NCBI RefSeq assembly: GCF_014873145.1
Contig: NZ_JADBEK010000001.1
Location: 9,858,001 to 9,922,000, forward strand
Reading direction: 5' to 3'
Source of the DNA: Nonomuraea angiospora
GTDB taxonomy: Bacteria > Actinomycetota > Actinomycetes > Streptosporangiales > Streptosporangiaceae
DNA length: 64,000 nucleotides
Both the position numbers and the translations under genes were made by a program. Positions 34,763-45,395 of this stretch are shown in pieces; the stretch's first letter is position 1, and each line of letters begins with the position of its first letter. A model generated the notes under the pieces. That model saw only the letters and a list, made by a program, of their open reading frames with translations. It had not been told where the DNA came from and ran no database searches.

Positions 34763-35860
34763 ATGGAAATTCAGCCGTTCACCATCGCTGTCCCTCAGCC
34801 CGATGTCGACGACCTGAAAGTCCGGTTGGCCCGGACTCGCTGGCCGGATGAGCTGCCCGGTGTCGGCTGGAGTCGCGGGGTGCCGCTGGAGTTTCTGAAG
34901 GAGCTGGTTGCGTACTGGGCCGAGGGTTACGACTGGCGCGTGGCCGAGGCGCGGCTCAACGAGTATCCGCAGTTCACCACCGATATCGACGGGCAGCGGA
35001 TCCACTTCCTGCATGTCCGCTCCGCCAATCCCGACGCTCTGCCGCTGGTGCTCACTCATGGCTACCCCAGCGCGTTCGCCGAGTTCACCATGCTGATCGA
35101 GCACCTGCGGCAGGACTTTCATGTCGTGGTCCCGTCGCTGCCCGGTTTCGCCTTCTCCACGCCGGTGGGTGAGACCGGCTGGGCGATGGGCCGTACCGCT
35201 CGGGCCTGGGCCGAGCTGATGCGGCGGCTCGGCTACGACCGATACGGCGTCCACGGCGGCGACATCGGCGCCGGGGTGTCCGGTGCGGTGGCCGGCCTTG
35301 ATGGCGAGCATGTCGTGGGCATTCATGTGGCGACCGATCCGTACACCGCGGCGGCCACGGCCACGTTCCTGCCCGGCCTGGCCGACAGGCTCGACCCGGC
35401 GGACCCGGTCGACCAGTTGGCCTTGGAGCGGATGGCGCAGTTCCGCGACGACGGCTCCGGTTACCTGGCGATCCAGAACACCCGGCCCCAGACCATCGGC
35501 TACCTGTTCAACGACTCGCCCGTGGGGCAGCTCGGGTGGATCGCTGAGAGCTTCGAACGGTGGACCGATCTGCCCTACGACCGGGAGCAGCTTCTCACGA
35601 TCGCCAGCCTCTACTGGTTCACCGGCTCTGGCATCTCCGCCGCTCGTTTCCTGTACGAGCAGGCCCATTCCTTTGAATGGGGTGCGCCGCCGGCCGTACC
35701 GCAAGGTTTTGCGGTGTTCGGCGCCGATCCCACCGTCCGTAAGCTCATCAACCCGTCGGCGGAGGCCCACTGGACCGAGTATGAGCGGGGCGGACATTTC
35801 CCGGCCATGGAGGCGCCGGAGATGCTGGCGACGGATCTGTGGGTCTTCTTCGGGGGTTGA
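34763..35860 (+). CDS. Epoxide hydrolase (alpha/beta-hydrolase with EHN domain)
   Basis: 365-residue soluble enzyme that opens epoxides to diols. The N-terminal EHN domain (ARTRWPDELPGVGWSRGVP) precedes an alpha/beta-hydrolase core with HGYP oxyanion motif, nucleophile Asp in GVHGGDIGAGV and catalytic His in GGHFPAMEAPE. The ATG at 34763 has AAGGAG 7 bp upstream; the frame is open back to 34385 through repeats. Convergent with the MFS gene. Substrate unknown. Confidence 0.88.
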   Translation: MEIQPFTIAVPQPDVDDLKVRLARTRWPDELPGVGWSRGVPLEFLKELVAYWAEGYDWRVAEARLNEYPQFTTDIDGQRIHFLHVRSANPDALPLVLTHGYPSAFAEFTMLIEHLRQDFHVVVPSLPGFAFSTPVGETGWAMGRTARAWAELMRRLGYDRYGVHGGDIGAGVSGAVAGLDGEHVVGIHVATDPYTAAATATFLPGLADRLDPADPVDQLALERMAQFRDDGSGYLAIQNTRPQTIGYLFNDSPVGQLGWIAESFERWTDLPYDREQLLTIASLYWFTGSGISAARFLYEQAHSFEWGAPPAVPQGFAVFGADPTVRKLINPSAEAHWTEYERGGHFPAMEAPEMLATDLWVFFGG

Positions 35861-35950
35861 AGTGATCAAACGCCTGTGACTCGACCGCGCGTTCGTCCGT
35901 CTTCTGTTGATTTCGGGGCTCGGGTTGCGCTTTGTTTGAGGGGCTGGGGG

Positions 35951-37717
35951 TTAGCGAGGAGCGTAGCGTTTGGAGGCGATCAAGGATTTTACGGTTTGGA
36001 ATGGGGACGGCGGATCGCTGCTGGGTTTCGTCAGGCGGGCGGGGCGCGGGCGGCGGTGCGGGCGTAGAGGGGATGTCCAGATCCAGATGGCGCTCAGGGC
36101 TATGCCTGCTGCGCAGATGAGGATGACCGGGCGTAGGCCGATGAATTCGGCGAGGATGCCGCCGGTTATGCCGCCGAGGGCCAGGACTCCTTGTACCGCG
36201 AAAGTCATGGTGGCGTTCACCCGGCCGCGAAGCTCTGGGGAGGTTTCGCGCAGGGTGATGGCGCCCATGCAGGTGGCGAAGGCCACGACGATGCCGCCTG
36301 TGATCGTTCCGGTTAGTGCGAGCAGCGCGAGTTTCCACCACAAAGGGCCGGTCAGCAGGCCTACCGCCAGGATCTCGATGGGGAAGAAGAGCACTGTGAT
36401 GAGCAGGATGCGGTTCTCGCCGTAGCGTTTGGACAGGCGGGCCGTGGCCCAGGCGCCCAATATGCCGCCGATGCCGCCCAGAGCGATGAGGGCGCCTATC
36501 AGGGGCTTGGGGATGTTGAGCGTGTTGACCATGTAGAGCATGTAGATGGCCGTGTACGCCATGGCGAAGAAGTTGATCGTGACGCCTGCACCCAGGAGAG
36601 CGCGTAGTACGGGATGGGTGACGCTGGTCCGCAGGCCTTCCACGACGTCGTTCCACATGCCTCGGGAGGCTGCCGGCTCATTCTTCTCCGGGGTGCGGAT
36701 GGCGCGGAGCAGGAGGGCGGAGGCCAGGAACGACAAGGCCTCCGCCAACACGGCCAGCGGGGCCGTGAAGAGTTGAACCAGGAGACCGGCCAGGCTGGGG
36801 CCGCTGACGGACGCCACCGAGTAGGAGGCGTTCAGGCCGGCCATCGCCTCGGTTCGCTGGGAAGGGGCGGCGACGGCTGCCACGTAAGGGAAGTTCGCCG
36901 CCCTGAAGAGTACGCCGGCTGTGCCGATCACGAGGGCCACGATGATCAGCCACGCGACGCTGAGGAGGTCGAGGAGCCAAGCCACGGGGACTGTGGCGGC
37001 GGCTGCGCACGAGACGAGTTCGCAGGCGATCATCAGGGGGCGGTGCCGGGTGAGCCGGTCCGCGATGGCGCCTGACTGGAGGCCGAACAGGAGGGCGGGC
37101 ACCGAGGCGGCGGCCGTCAGCAGCCCCATCTGGGAGGGGGAGGCGGTCAGCAGGGTTACCGCGGTCAGGGGGATGGCCAGCTTGGACACCTCCGAGCCGG
37201 TGACGGAGATCGTCCGGGCGGCCCAGAGGAGTCGGTAGTCGCGCTGGTTTCTGAGTGGGATGGGTGTTGTTTCTGAGCTGCGTTCGTCGTGGTTGTGGTG
37301 GTCCGGGCTGAGGTCGCGGTTGTTGGAGGGGCCGTTGGGAACTGCGTGGTGTCGGCGGTCCGGATTGAGGTTCGGGTTGTCGGAGGCGCCATCGGGAACT
37401 GCGTGGTTGTGGTGGTCCGCGCTGAGTTCGCGATTGTCGGAGGGGGCATCGGGAGCTGCGTGGCTGGGGTGGTCGGGACTGGAGTTGGGCTCCTTGGCGG
37501 TGCCGTAACCAGCTGCGTGTTTGTGGCGGCTTGAACCGGTGCTGGGGTCATCGGAGGTGCCGTCGTGAGCCGCGTGCTCTGGGCCGGCGGTGGGGCGCTG
37601 GGGAATGTGGTCCGCAGAGGAGGCGTGGTTGTGATCGGGGGCGCGGTTTTCGTCGGTGAGGTTGCGGTCAGGCATTCGGTCCTCGGGCAATGGCGCTGCG
37701 GTCGCGGTCATGGTCAT
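35951..37717 (-). CDS. MFS transporter with His-rich repeat N-terminus
   Basis: 588 residues. From about residue 158 it is a regular 12-helix major-facilitator exporter of the MFS_3/EntS type (motif GAIADRLTRHRPLM). The first ~155 residues are hydrophilic, with four 19-residue repeats of the form DHHNHAVPDGASDN. No start codon lies between the repeats and the first helix, so the repeats must be translated. The His clusters could bind metal. Divergent from an ArsR-type regulator that probably controls it. Start uncertain (ATG at 37717, 37711 or codon 15). Confidence 0.85.
   Translation of the reverse strand: MTMTATAAPLPEDRMPDRNLTDENRAPDHNHASSADHIPQRPTAGPEHAAHDGTSDDPSTGSSRHKHAAGYGTAKEPNSSPDHPSHAAPDAPSDNRELSADHHNHAVPDGASDNPNLNPDRRHHAVPNGPSNNRDLSPDHHNHDERSSETTPIPLRNQRDYRLLWAARTISVTGSEVSKLAIPLTAVTLLTASPSQMGLLTAAASVPALLFGLQSGAIADRLTRHRPLMIACELVSCAAAATVPVAWLLDLLSVAWLIIVALVIGTAGVLFRAANFPYVAAVAAPSQRTEAMAGLNASYSVASVSGPSLAGLLVQLFTAPLAVLAEALSFLASALLLRAIRTPEKNEPAASRGMWNDVVEGLRTSVTHPVLRALLGAGVTINFFAMAYTAIYMLYMVNTLNIPKPLIGALIALGGIGGILGAWATARLSKRYGENRILLITVLFFPIEILAVGLLTGPLWWKLALLALTGTITGGIVVAFATCMGAITLRETSPELRGRVNATMTFAVQGVLALGGITGGILAEFIGLRPVILICAAGIALSAIWIWTSPLRPHRRPRPARLTKPSSDPPSPFQTVKSLIASKRYAPR
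37270..37500 (-). repeat. 57-bp coding repeats in the MFS gene
   Basis: Four units with exact 57-bp pitch (marker GGGA(A/G)CTGCGTGG near 37337, 37394 and 37451) encoding the 19-residue His-rich repeat. Confidence 0.9.
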
Positions 37718-38336
37718 GCGGCCCCCGACGTGGCTGGGTGGCGGGGTGGATCGAGCTGATCGGGGTCGGCTGGGCCGGTGGCGTCGTCGTGGCTGGTTAG
37801 CGGGAGGCGCGGAGGTAACGGTGGGTGCTGTGTCTCTCGGAGGTGTGGTGGAGCTTTTGCCTGGGCTGCGGTCCGCGGTGGGCTGAGGTTCAGGGTGGTG
37901 TTGGCCGTTGGGTTGATCTCGGGGTTGCGGTTGGGCGGATCTCTGAGGTTGCGTTTGCTGGTGCTGGTGCTGGTGCTGGTGCTGGTGCTGGTGCTGGTGC
38001 TGGTGCTGGTGCTGGTGCTGGGCTGAGCGGGGGTGGGCCTGGTCGTCGGGCCGTGTGGCTGGTTATGGGTTGCGGCGGGTGCGGTTTGCGGGGTCGTCAG
38101 TTAGCGGGTGCGCAGGCCGCGCGTCCCGGAGGCGGGCGGGCTGTGGGCCTGCGGGTGGTGGGCGTTGGGGTGGTGCCGGCTTCGGCGTGGTGGGGGTGGG
38201 AGGAGACGTCGGACATATCGGTTGGCTGTGGGCGTGCCTCTCGGCGGCGCTGGGCTGGGTGCAGTTCTGGCTGATTACTGGGTGTGGTTCTGGCTGATTG
38301 ACGAGCGTTCTGGCTGGTGCGGGGGCGCGGCGGAGT
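37718..38336. other. Divergent interval between MFS and ArsR genes
   Basis: No gene seen. It includes a (GCTGGT) hexamer run of about 11 copies (37957-38021) and G/T-rich low-complexity DNA. The regulatory array starts at its right end. Confidence 0.65.
37957..38021. repeat. Hexanucleotide repeat (GCTGGT)n
   Basis: About 11 uninterrupted copies, the longest perfect microsatellite in the window. Confidence 0.95.
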
Positions 38337-38400
38337 TGTGAAGGGAACGCTTCATAACTGTGAAGATATCCCTTCATAGTTATGAAGGCAATGCTTCATA
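38337..38400. promoter_or_regulatory. Three tandem 22-bp operators before the ArsR-type gene
   Basis: Three inverted repeats T(G/A)TGAAG-N6-CTTCATA begin at 38337, 38359 and 38381, each 20 bp long with 22-bp pitch (about two helical turns). They end 25 bp before the regulator ATG and would overlap its promoter. Spacers differ while arms are kept, which argues for protein binding. Most likely bound by the adjacent winged-helix regulator. Confidence 0.8.
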
Positions 38401-38425
38401 CCTGGGGACGGGTAATCTTGGCGGC

Positions 38426-39034
38426 ATGAGTGAGGGGCTCAGTGATCCCAGGGCGATGCGGGCGCTGGCCCACCCGGCGCGCCTGATGATCCTCAATCGA
38501 CTGGGTCTCGAAGGCAGTGCCACAGCCACTGAAGTGGCGGAGATCGCGGGGATCACGCCCAGCGCCGCCAGCTATCACCTGCGCATGCTGGCCAAGTACG
38601 GGTTCGTGGAGGACGCGCCGCCGCGAGGCGATGGCAGGGAACGGCTGTGGAAGAGCGTGAACAAGCCGATCAGCGTCGGAGTCAAGCCGGGCGATCATCC
38701 GGACGTACGGGATGCCAAGGTGAGGCTGATGCTGGCGTTCCGCAGGGAGGCGCATGAAGAGGCCGATCGCGCGCTGGCTGCCGTAGAGGGTGAGCCTGAC
38801 GAGTGGCGGGATGTCACCCGGTTCAACCGAATGAGGGTCAGGGTCGACCCGGAGGAGATGGCTCAGCTCAACGAGTCGATCGAGAAACTGATCGAGCCGT
38901 ACCTCATCGCCAATCGCGACGAGAAGGGCGCGCCGAGTGGGGTCAGGGTCGCCGAAGTGCAGCTGAACCTCTTCCCGGTCGCGAAGCGGCCGACGCCGGG
39001 GCTGCCTACCGAGGATCACGATGCGGCGGGGTGA
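38426..39034 (+). CDS. ArsR/HTH_20-type winged-helix regulator
   Basis: 202 residues. The N-terminal winged helix contains DPRAMRALAHPARLMILNRL and the recognition segment TPSAASYHLRMLAKYGFVE. The C-terminal helical part is typical of non-metal ArsR-like regulators; no metal-binding cysteines are present. The ATG at 38426 follows the operator array, so the gene is probably autoregulated. Divergent from the MFS exporter, its likely target. Confidence 0.85.
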   Translation: MSEGLSDPRAMRALAHPARLMILNRLGLEGSATATEVAEIAGITPSAASYHLRMLAKYGFVEDAPPRGDGRERLWKSVNKPISVGVKPGDHPDVRDAKVRLMLAFRREAHEEADRALAAVEGEPDEWRDVTRFNRMRVRVDPEEMAQLNESIEKLIEPYLIANRDEKGAPSGVRVAEVQLNLFPVAKRPTPGLPTEDHDAAG

Positions 39035-39500
39035 TGTGGAACTGCGGGTGGGGTCTCCGGCAAGGCGGGCGGAGGGGCCGGCTGAGGTGGTGGTTGAGGT
39101 GCGGGACCGGGCTCTGGTCCTCGGTTGAGGGCCGGGACCGGGCTCTGGTCCTTGGTTGAGGGCCGGGACCGGGCTCTGGTCCTTGGTTGAGGGCCGGTAC
39201 TGGGCTCTGGTCCTTGGTTGAGGTGCGGTACTGGGCTCTGGTTCTCGGTTGAGGGCCGGGACTGGGCTCTGGCCCTTGGTTGAGGTGCGGGATCGGCCTG
39301 GCGGGTTGTGGGTGCGAAGTGTCGGCGGTTGGTTGAGTTACAGGAACGGGCCGGTGTTAGCGCGGGCTTGCCAGGTGTTGATGGTGTTTGGTGTGTGGAT
39401 GACTGAGTGGTCACGTTGAGAGTGGGTGTGGGGGTAGAGAGCTGGATGTCTGATTGACGGTTGACGGTCAGGCTGGGCTGGTGTGGGAGGTAGACTTTTC
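39035..39500. other. Repeat-bearing gap before rpsB
   Basis: No gene. It holds the 31-bp array (39099-39298) and then the presumed rpsB promoter area, with TAGACT at 39491-39496 as a possible -10. Confidence 0.6.
39099..39298. repeat. 31-bp tandem array, about six copies
   Basis: Units start near 39100, 39131, 39162, 39193, 39224 and 39255, each with GGGCTCTGG and CTTGGTTGAGG. 31 bp is not a multiple of three, so all frames are broken. Confidence 0.95.
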
Positions 39501-39503
39501 GGT

Positions 39504-39676
39504 GGCCTGTGACCACAGGCCGACTTCGCATGCCCCACTGCGGACCGCGCCATCGGTCCGGGCCATGTGCCCGGCTGGCGGGGATTCGGGGCATCAGGGC
39601 GGCAGACGACGCGCTGCTGCGGCACAACCGAGACCCGCGCCCTTCCGCAGGGCGCCAAGACCTGGAGGACCAGCAC
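39504..39676 (+). promoter_or_regulatory. Structured rpsB leader
   Basis: Hairpins GGCCTGTG-AC-CACAGGCC (39504-39521), CGGACCG...CGGTCCG (about 39540-39560) and GGGC-CATGT-GCCC follow one another between the presumed promoter and the ATG. S2 autoregulates through its leader in other bacteria; whether this one does is inference. Confidence 0.5.
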
Positions 39677-40624
39677 ATGGCCCCCGTCGTCACCATGCGA
39701 CAGCTGCTTGAGAGCGGCGTTCACTTCGGTCACCAGACCCGGCGCTGGAACCCGAAGATGAAGCGATTCATCTTCACCGAGCGCAACGGCATCTACATCA
39801 TCGACCTGCAGAAGTCGCTCTCCTACATCGACCGCGCGTACGACTTCGTCAAGGAGACCGTCGCCCACGGCGGCACCATCCTGTTCATCGGCACCAAGAA
39901 GCAGGCTCAGGAGGCCATCTCCGAGCAGGCTGCCCGGGTCGGGATGCCGTACGTCAACCAGCGTTGGCTGGGTGGCATGCTCACCAACTTCTCCACCGTG
40001 CACAAGAGGCTTCAGCGGCTGAAGGAGCTCGAGGAGCTCGACTTCGACAACGTCGCGGGCTCGGGGCTCACCAAGAAGGAGCTCCTCATGCGCCGTCGTG
40101 AGAAGGACAAGCTCGAGCGCACGCTCGGCGGTATCCGTGACATGGGCCGCGTGCCCAGCGCCGTGTGGGTCGTCGACACCAAGAAGGAGCACATCGCGAT
40201 CAGCGAGGCCAAGAAGCTTGGCATCCCTGTGGTCGCGATCCTCGACACCAACTGCGACCCCGACGAGGTCGACTACCCGATCCCGGGCAACGACGACGCC
40301 ATTCGCGCCGTCGGTCTGCTGACCCGGGTCGTGGCCGACGGTGTCGCGGCCGGTCTGATGGCTCGCTCCGGCGCCGCCCGCGGTGACGAGAAGCCCGCCG
40401 CCGCCGAGCCGCTGGCCGAGTGGGAGCGCGAGCTCATCGAGCAGGGCACCGGCGACGCCGCGGCCGAGGCACAGCCCGAGGCGCAGGCCGAGGTCGAGGC
40501 TCCCGCGGCTGAGGCTGAGGCTGCTCCTGAGGCTGAGGCTGAGGCTGAGGCTGAGGCGCCCGCTCCCGCGGCCGAAGCTGCTCCTGAGGCCGCTGCCGCG
40601 GCTGACGCCGAGCCGCAGGCCTGA
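39677..40624 (+). CDS. rpsB: 30S ribosomal protein S2
   Basis: 315 residues. Conserved core from [20 protein letters not shown] through [12 protein letters not shown] to [11 protein letters not shown], then a long Ala/Glu/Pro tail ([20 protein letters not shown]) longer than usual. GGAGGA precedes the ATG at 39677; the upstream open frame is leader. Followed by a terminator hairpin, and unusually far from tsf. Confidence 0.96.
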   Translation: MAPVVTMRQLLESGVHFGHQTRRWNPKMKRFIFTERNGIYIIDLQKSLSYIDRAYDFVKETVAHGGTILFIGTKKQAQEAISEQAARVGMPYVNQRWLGGMLTNFSTVHKRLQRLKELEELDFDNVAGSGLTKKELLMRRREKDKLERTLGGIRDMGRVPSAVWVVDTKKEHIAISEAKKLGIPVVAILDTNCDPDEVDYPIPGNDDAIRAVGLLTRVVADGVAAGLMARSGAARGDEKPAAAEPLAEWERELIEQGTGDAAAEAQPEAQAEVEAPAAEAEAAPEAEAEAEAEAPAPAAEAAPEAAAAADAEPQA

Positions 40625-40637
40625 CGTCAGAGCTCAG

Positions 40638-40659
40638 GTACCCGGGGTTTCCCGGGTAC
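40638..40659 (+). terminator. rpsB terminator
   Basis: GTACCCGGG-GTTT-CCCGGGTAC, perfect 9-bp stem, 13 bp after the stop. Confidence 0.75.
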
Positions 40660-41695
40660 GGGCCCGTCCCGGTCGGGTGAAAAGTTCACCAGGCAGGGCG
40701 CGCGCTTTGCTCCGGCGAACGGAACGGCAGGATGAGGGATGTCCCTGGTCCTGCCGTGACCGGGCAGGGAACGGGCCACCAAGACAAGTGAACGGTTGAG
40801 CGAGGGGCCGCGGCCTCGCCAGGTGAGTGATCGCCAGGTGAGGACGCTTCCCAGTCAGGCAAGGACCAAGAGCCGGGCTCGGGCCGCAGAGCCGGGCTGT
40901 GATCGAGGTTCAAGGTTCAAGGGCCGATGCTGAGGCGGAGGCCGTGAGCCGGGATCTGGGCCGCAGGTCAAAGGCCTGGGGCGTGGTCCAGGGGTCGGGC
41001 CCGTGAGGTCGCGGTTCAAGGGCCGAGGTTGAGGCCTGGGTCCGGAGCTGAGGCTGTGAGCTGAGATCGGGTTCCAGGGCTGGGCTGAGGCCGTGAGCTG
41101 AGGTCTGGTTCGCGGCTGAGGTTGAGGCCGTGAGTCGAGGTCTGGCTCGCGGGCTGAGGTTGAGGCTGAAGCCTGGCTCCAGGGCTGAGGCTGTGAGCTG
41201 AGGCCAGGGCCGCGGGTTCGGGGCTGAGCTCCGGGCCGGGGTCTGAGGTCTGAATCGCGGGCTTGGGTTGCGAGCCGGGGTCTGGGTTGTGATCCAGGGT
41301 TGGGTCGCAGGCCGGGCCGGTGGTGAGCCGGGCCGTTCCGGGTGACCGGAGCGGCTGGCCGGGCCGGGTTGGACTGGGGCGGCTGGCCGGGCCGGGTTGG
41401 ACTGGGTAGTTCAGCGGGCCGGGGTGGTCGGCCGGGCTGGGGAGGGCGCGGTTGCCCGAACCGGGCGCGGCGGGCCGGCCGGGTGGCGTCGGTGCAGGCC
41501 GGTGATGGTCCAGGATGGTAAGCCAGGGCGAGGCTGGGCAGGATGCCAGGCGAGCCGGGCCCCGAACGCAAGACAGAGGCTGACGCAAGACAAAGGCTTC
41601 CGTACGGCAAGCGCCCGCCGTACGAACCAAGGGTGAGCAGGCGTGCCGTTGCCCACCTGATCCACGACGACGACGAAATCCCACAAGGAAAAGCA
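40660..41695. other. Repeat tract separating rpsB and tsf
   Basis: No gene is supported. From about 40860 to 41330 it consists of degenerate GAGGCCGTGAGCTGAGGTCT-like units, then two perfect 28-bp units at 41351 and 41379. The tsf promoter and leader must lie in the right part. Confidence 0.7.
41351..41406. repeat. 28-bp perfect tandem duplication
   Basis: Two identical units starting GCGGCTGGCCGGGCCGGGTT at 41351 and 41379. Confidence 0.95.
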
Positions 41696-42529
41696 ATGGC
41701 TTCCGTGAACATGGCCGATGTCAAGCGGCTTCGCGAAATCACCGCTGCCGGCATGATGGACTGCAAGAAGGCGCTCGAGGAGTCCGAGGGTGACTTCGAC
41801 CGCGCCATCGAGCTTCTGCGCCTCAAGGGCGCCAAGGACGTGGGCAAGCGCGAGGCCCGTACCGCCTCCAACGGCCTGGTCGCGCTCAAGCAGGACGGCG
41901 ACTCCGCTGCCGCGCTGCTCGAGCTCAACTGCGAGACCGACTTCGTGGCCAAGGGCGAGCGCTTCCAGGAGCTGGCCACCCAGGTTGTCGAGCACATCCT
42001 CGAGACCAAGCCCGCCGACGTGGCGTCGCTGCTCGAGTCGTCCTTCGGCGGCCAGACCGTCAAGGAGCACCTCGACACCGCCAACGCCGCGCTCGGCGAG
42101 AAGATCGAGATCCGCCGGTTCGCGGTGCTCGAGGGCGGCTACATCGGTGCTTACATGCACCGGACCGACCCGGCGCTGCCGCCGGCCGTCGGCGTGCTGG
42201 TCCAGCTCGACAAGCCGAACGCCGAGGTCGCCAAGGACATCGCGCAGCACGCCGCCGCGATGGCCCCGCAGTACCTCAAGGCCGCCTCCGTCCCGGCCGA
42301 CGTGGTCGAGAAGGAGCGCAAGCTCTTCGAGGAGATGACCCGCGAGGAGGGCAAGCCCGAGGCTGCCATCGCCAAGATCGTCGAGGGCCGCGTGAACGGC
42401 TGGTACAAGGACTTCACCCTCCTCCAGCAGGCCTTCGTCAAGGACAACAAGAAGAGCGTGGGCAAGTACGCCGAGGAGAACGGCGTCGAGGTCCAGGCCT
42501 TTGTCCGCTTCAAGGTCGGTCAGGCTTAG
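41696..42529 (+). CDS. tsf: Elongation factor Ts
   Basis: 277-residue nucleotide exchange factor for EF-Tu. The UBA domain (VKRLREITAAGMMDCKKALEE) contains the TxAGMMDCK signature; LLELNCETDFVA begins the core. Full length with two core subdomains. AAGGAAAAG precedes the ATG at 41696; the open frame reaches to 41543. Confidence 0.96.
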   Translation: MASVNMADVKRLREITAAGMMDCKKALEESEGDFDRAIELLRLKGAKDVGKREARTASNGLVALKQDGDSAAALLELNCETDFVAKGERFQELATQVVEHILETKPADVASLLESSFGGQTVKEHLDTANAALGEKIEIRRFAVLEGGYIGAYMHRTDPALPPAVGVLVQLDKPNAEVAKDIAQHAAAMAPQYLKAASVPADVVEKERKLFEEMTREEGKPEAAIAKIVEGRVNGWYKDFTLLQQAFVKDNKKSVGKYAEENGVEVQAFVRFKVGQA

Positions 42530-42535
42530 GCTTAG

Positions 42536-43435
<900 letters not shown>

Positions 43436-43478
43436 GGGAGCGAGCCCGACACCGCCAGCTAGAAGACAGGGAGCCGCT

Positions 43479-44036
43479 GTGATCGACGAAACCCTCCTCG
43501 AAGCCGAGGAAAAAATGGACAAGGCCGTCTCGGTCGCGAAGGAGGACTTCGCGACCATCCGTACGGGCCGCGTCACCCCCTCGATGTTCAACAAGATCAA
43601 CGCCGAGTACTACGGCACGCCGACGCCGATCCAGCAGCTGGCGTCGTTCCATGTGCCGGAGGCGCGCATGGTGCTCATCCAGCCTTTCGACAAGAGTTCG
43701 ATGGGCGCCATCGAGAAGGCCATCCGCGACTCCGACCTCGGTGTCAACCCCACCGACGACGGCCAGGTGATCCGCGTGACGTTCCCGGAGCTCTCCGAGG
43801 AGCGGCGCAAGGAGTACATCAAGGTCGCCAGGAACAAGGGCGAGCACGCCAAGGTGTCGGTGCGTAACATCCGCCGCTCCGCCAAGGAAGTCCTCGACAA
43901 GATGATCAAGGATGGCGAGGCGGGGGAGGACGAGGTCAGGCGGGCCGAGAAGGAGCTCGACGACCTCACCCAGAAGCACGTCGCGAAGATCGACGAGCTG
44001 CTCAAGCACAAGGAAGCCGAGCTGCTCGAAGTCTGA
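43479..44036 (+). CDS. frr: Ribosome recycling factor
   Basis: 185 residues. With EF-G it splits post-termination ribosomes. Signatures are [23 protein letters not shown], the Arg-rich [26 protein letters not shown] and a helical C-terminus. GTG start after a GGGAG site. Part of the pyrH-frr pair (43-bp gap). Confidence 0.96.
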   Translation: MIDETLLEAEEKMDKAVSVAKEDFATIRTGRVTPSMFNKINAEYYGTPTPIQQLASFHVPEARMVLIQPFDKSSMGAIEKAIRDSDLGVNPTDDGQVIRVTFPELSEERRKEYIKVARNKGEHAKVSVRNIRRSAKEVLDKMIKDGEAGEDEVRRAEKELDDLTQKHVAKIDELLKHKEAELLEV

Positions 44037-44555
44037 GCGGCACGCCGCACGGCGGACCGCGTTCGACGGGTCGTCGTGGGTAGCGGCCTCACACCTGCGG
44101 TGGTCGCTTTGGGCGGGCGCCGCAGGTAGCGGTTTGCACCTACGGTGGTCGCTTGGGCGGGCGCCGCAGGCAAGTGGGTCGTGCCTACGGCGGGTCGTCG
44201 CAGGTGGCGACTCTGGTCTACGGTGGTCGCGTTCGGCGGGCCGTTGTGGGCGATGGTTGCACCTGGGGCGGCTCGTCGTAGGGGTGGTTCGTACCTGGGG
44301 CGGGTTGTCGCGGGTGGCGGTTGGTGTCTGCGGCGGGTTGTCGCGGGTGGCGGTTGGTGTCTGCGGCGGGTCGTTGCGGGTGGCGGTTGATGTCTGCGGC
44401 GGGTCGTTGCGGGTGGCGGTTGGTGCCTAGGGCGGGTCGCCGTGGGTAGCGGCTTGGGCCTACGGTGGGTCGTGTTCGGCGGGCCGCCGCAGGTCAGCGG
44501 GTCTTGAACGGCCCTTGCCCCGAGTGGCGGGGGCCGTGGCTCTTGGAGAAACTCT
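44037..44555. repeat. 33-bp tandem array between frr and cdsA
   Basis: Core units of 33 bp at 44301, 44334, 44367, 44400 and 44433, each CGGGT(C/T)GT(C/T)GCGGGTGGCGG followed by TTGGTGTCTGCGG or similar. More degenerate copies extend left to about 44070. 33 bp keeps frames open, but no gene is supported. It fills the frr-cdsA gap. Confidence 0.9.
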
Positions 44556-45395
44556 GTGGAAGAAAGTACGGCTGACACCAGCTCAGGCGGCGGCGGCCGT
44601 ACCGGAAGGAACCTGCCCGCCGCGATCGCGGTCGGTGTGGTCCTGGGCGCGCTGGTCATCGGCACGATCTACACGATCAAGGAACTGTTCCTCGTGGTGG
44701 TCGCCGGTGCCGTGGGCGTCGGCGTGATGGAGCTGATCAAGGCCTTCGCCACCCGCGAGATCAAGGTGCCCGCGGTGCCGGTGCTCGCGGGCCTGGTGGC
44801 GATGCAGGCGGGCGCGTACTGGGGCGGGCCGGCGTGGCTGCTGGCCACGTTCGCGGTGTTCGCGTTGGTGCTCCTGGTCTGGCGCATGTTCAGTGACGGG
44901 ACCGACGGTTACGTACGGGACGCGTCGGCCTCGGTGTTCACGCTGTTCTATCCCGCCATGCTCGCGGCGTTCGTGCCCATGCTGCTGCGTCTCCACGACG
45001 GCGACCACCGGGTGCTGATCTTCATCGCGGTGACCGTGGCCAGCGACATCGGCGGCTACTTCGCGGGCGTGCTGTTCGGCCGGCACAAGATGACGGCGAT
45101 CAGCCCGAAGAAGACCTGGGAGGGGCTCGCCGGGTCGGTGATCGCGTGTACGGCGGTCGGGGCGTGGCTGGTGGTCTGGCTGATGCACGGCGCCATCTGG
45201 CAGGGCGCGCTGATCGGCGCGCTGGCGGCGCTGCTGGCCACCGTGGGTGACCTGATCGAGTCGATGATCAAGCGGGATCTCGGCATCAAGGACCTGGGCA
45301 CGATCCTGCCCGGTCACGGCGGTCTGATGGACCGGCTCGACTCGCTGGTGACGACGCTGGTGCCGGTCTGGCTGCTGATGACGCTGTTCTTCTAG
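44556..45395 (+). CDS. cdsA: Phosphatidate cytidylyltransferase
   Basis: 279-residue membrane enzyme that makes CDP-diacylglycerol for phospholipid synthesis. About seven to eight helices; the family signature lies in SPKKTWEGLAGS...GDLIESMIKRDLGIKDLGTILPGHGGLMDRLDS. GTG start after a GGAG site. Its stop abuts the stop of the convergent gene with no gap. Confidence 0.95.
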   Translation: MEESTADTSSGGGGRTGRNLPAAIAVGVVLGALVIGTIYTIKELFLVVVAGAVGVGVMELIKAFATREIKVPAVPVLAGLVAMQAGAYWGGPAWLLATFAVFALVLLVWRMFSDGTDGYVRDASASVFTLFYPAMLAAFVPMLLRLHDGDHRVLIFIAVTVASDIGGYFAGVLFGRHKMTAISPKKTWEGLAGSVIACTAVGAWLVVWLMHGAIWQGALIGALAALLATVGDLIESMIKRDLGIKDLGTILPGHGGLMDRLDSLVTTLVPVWLLMTLFF

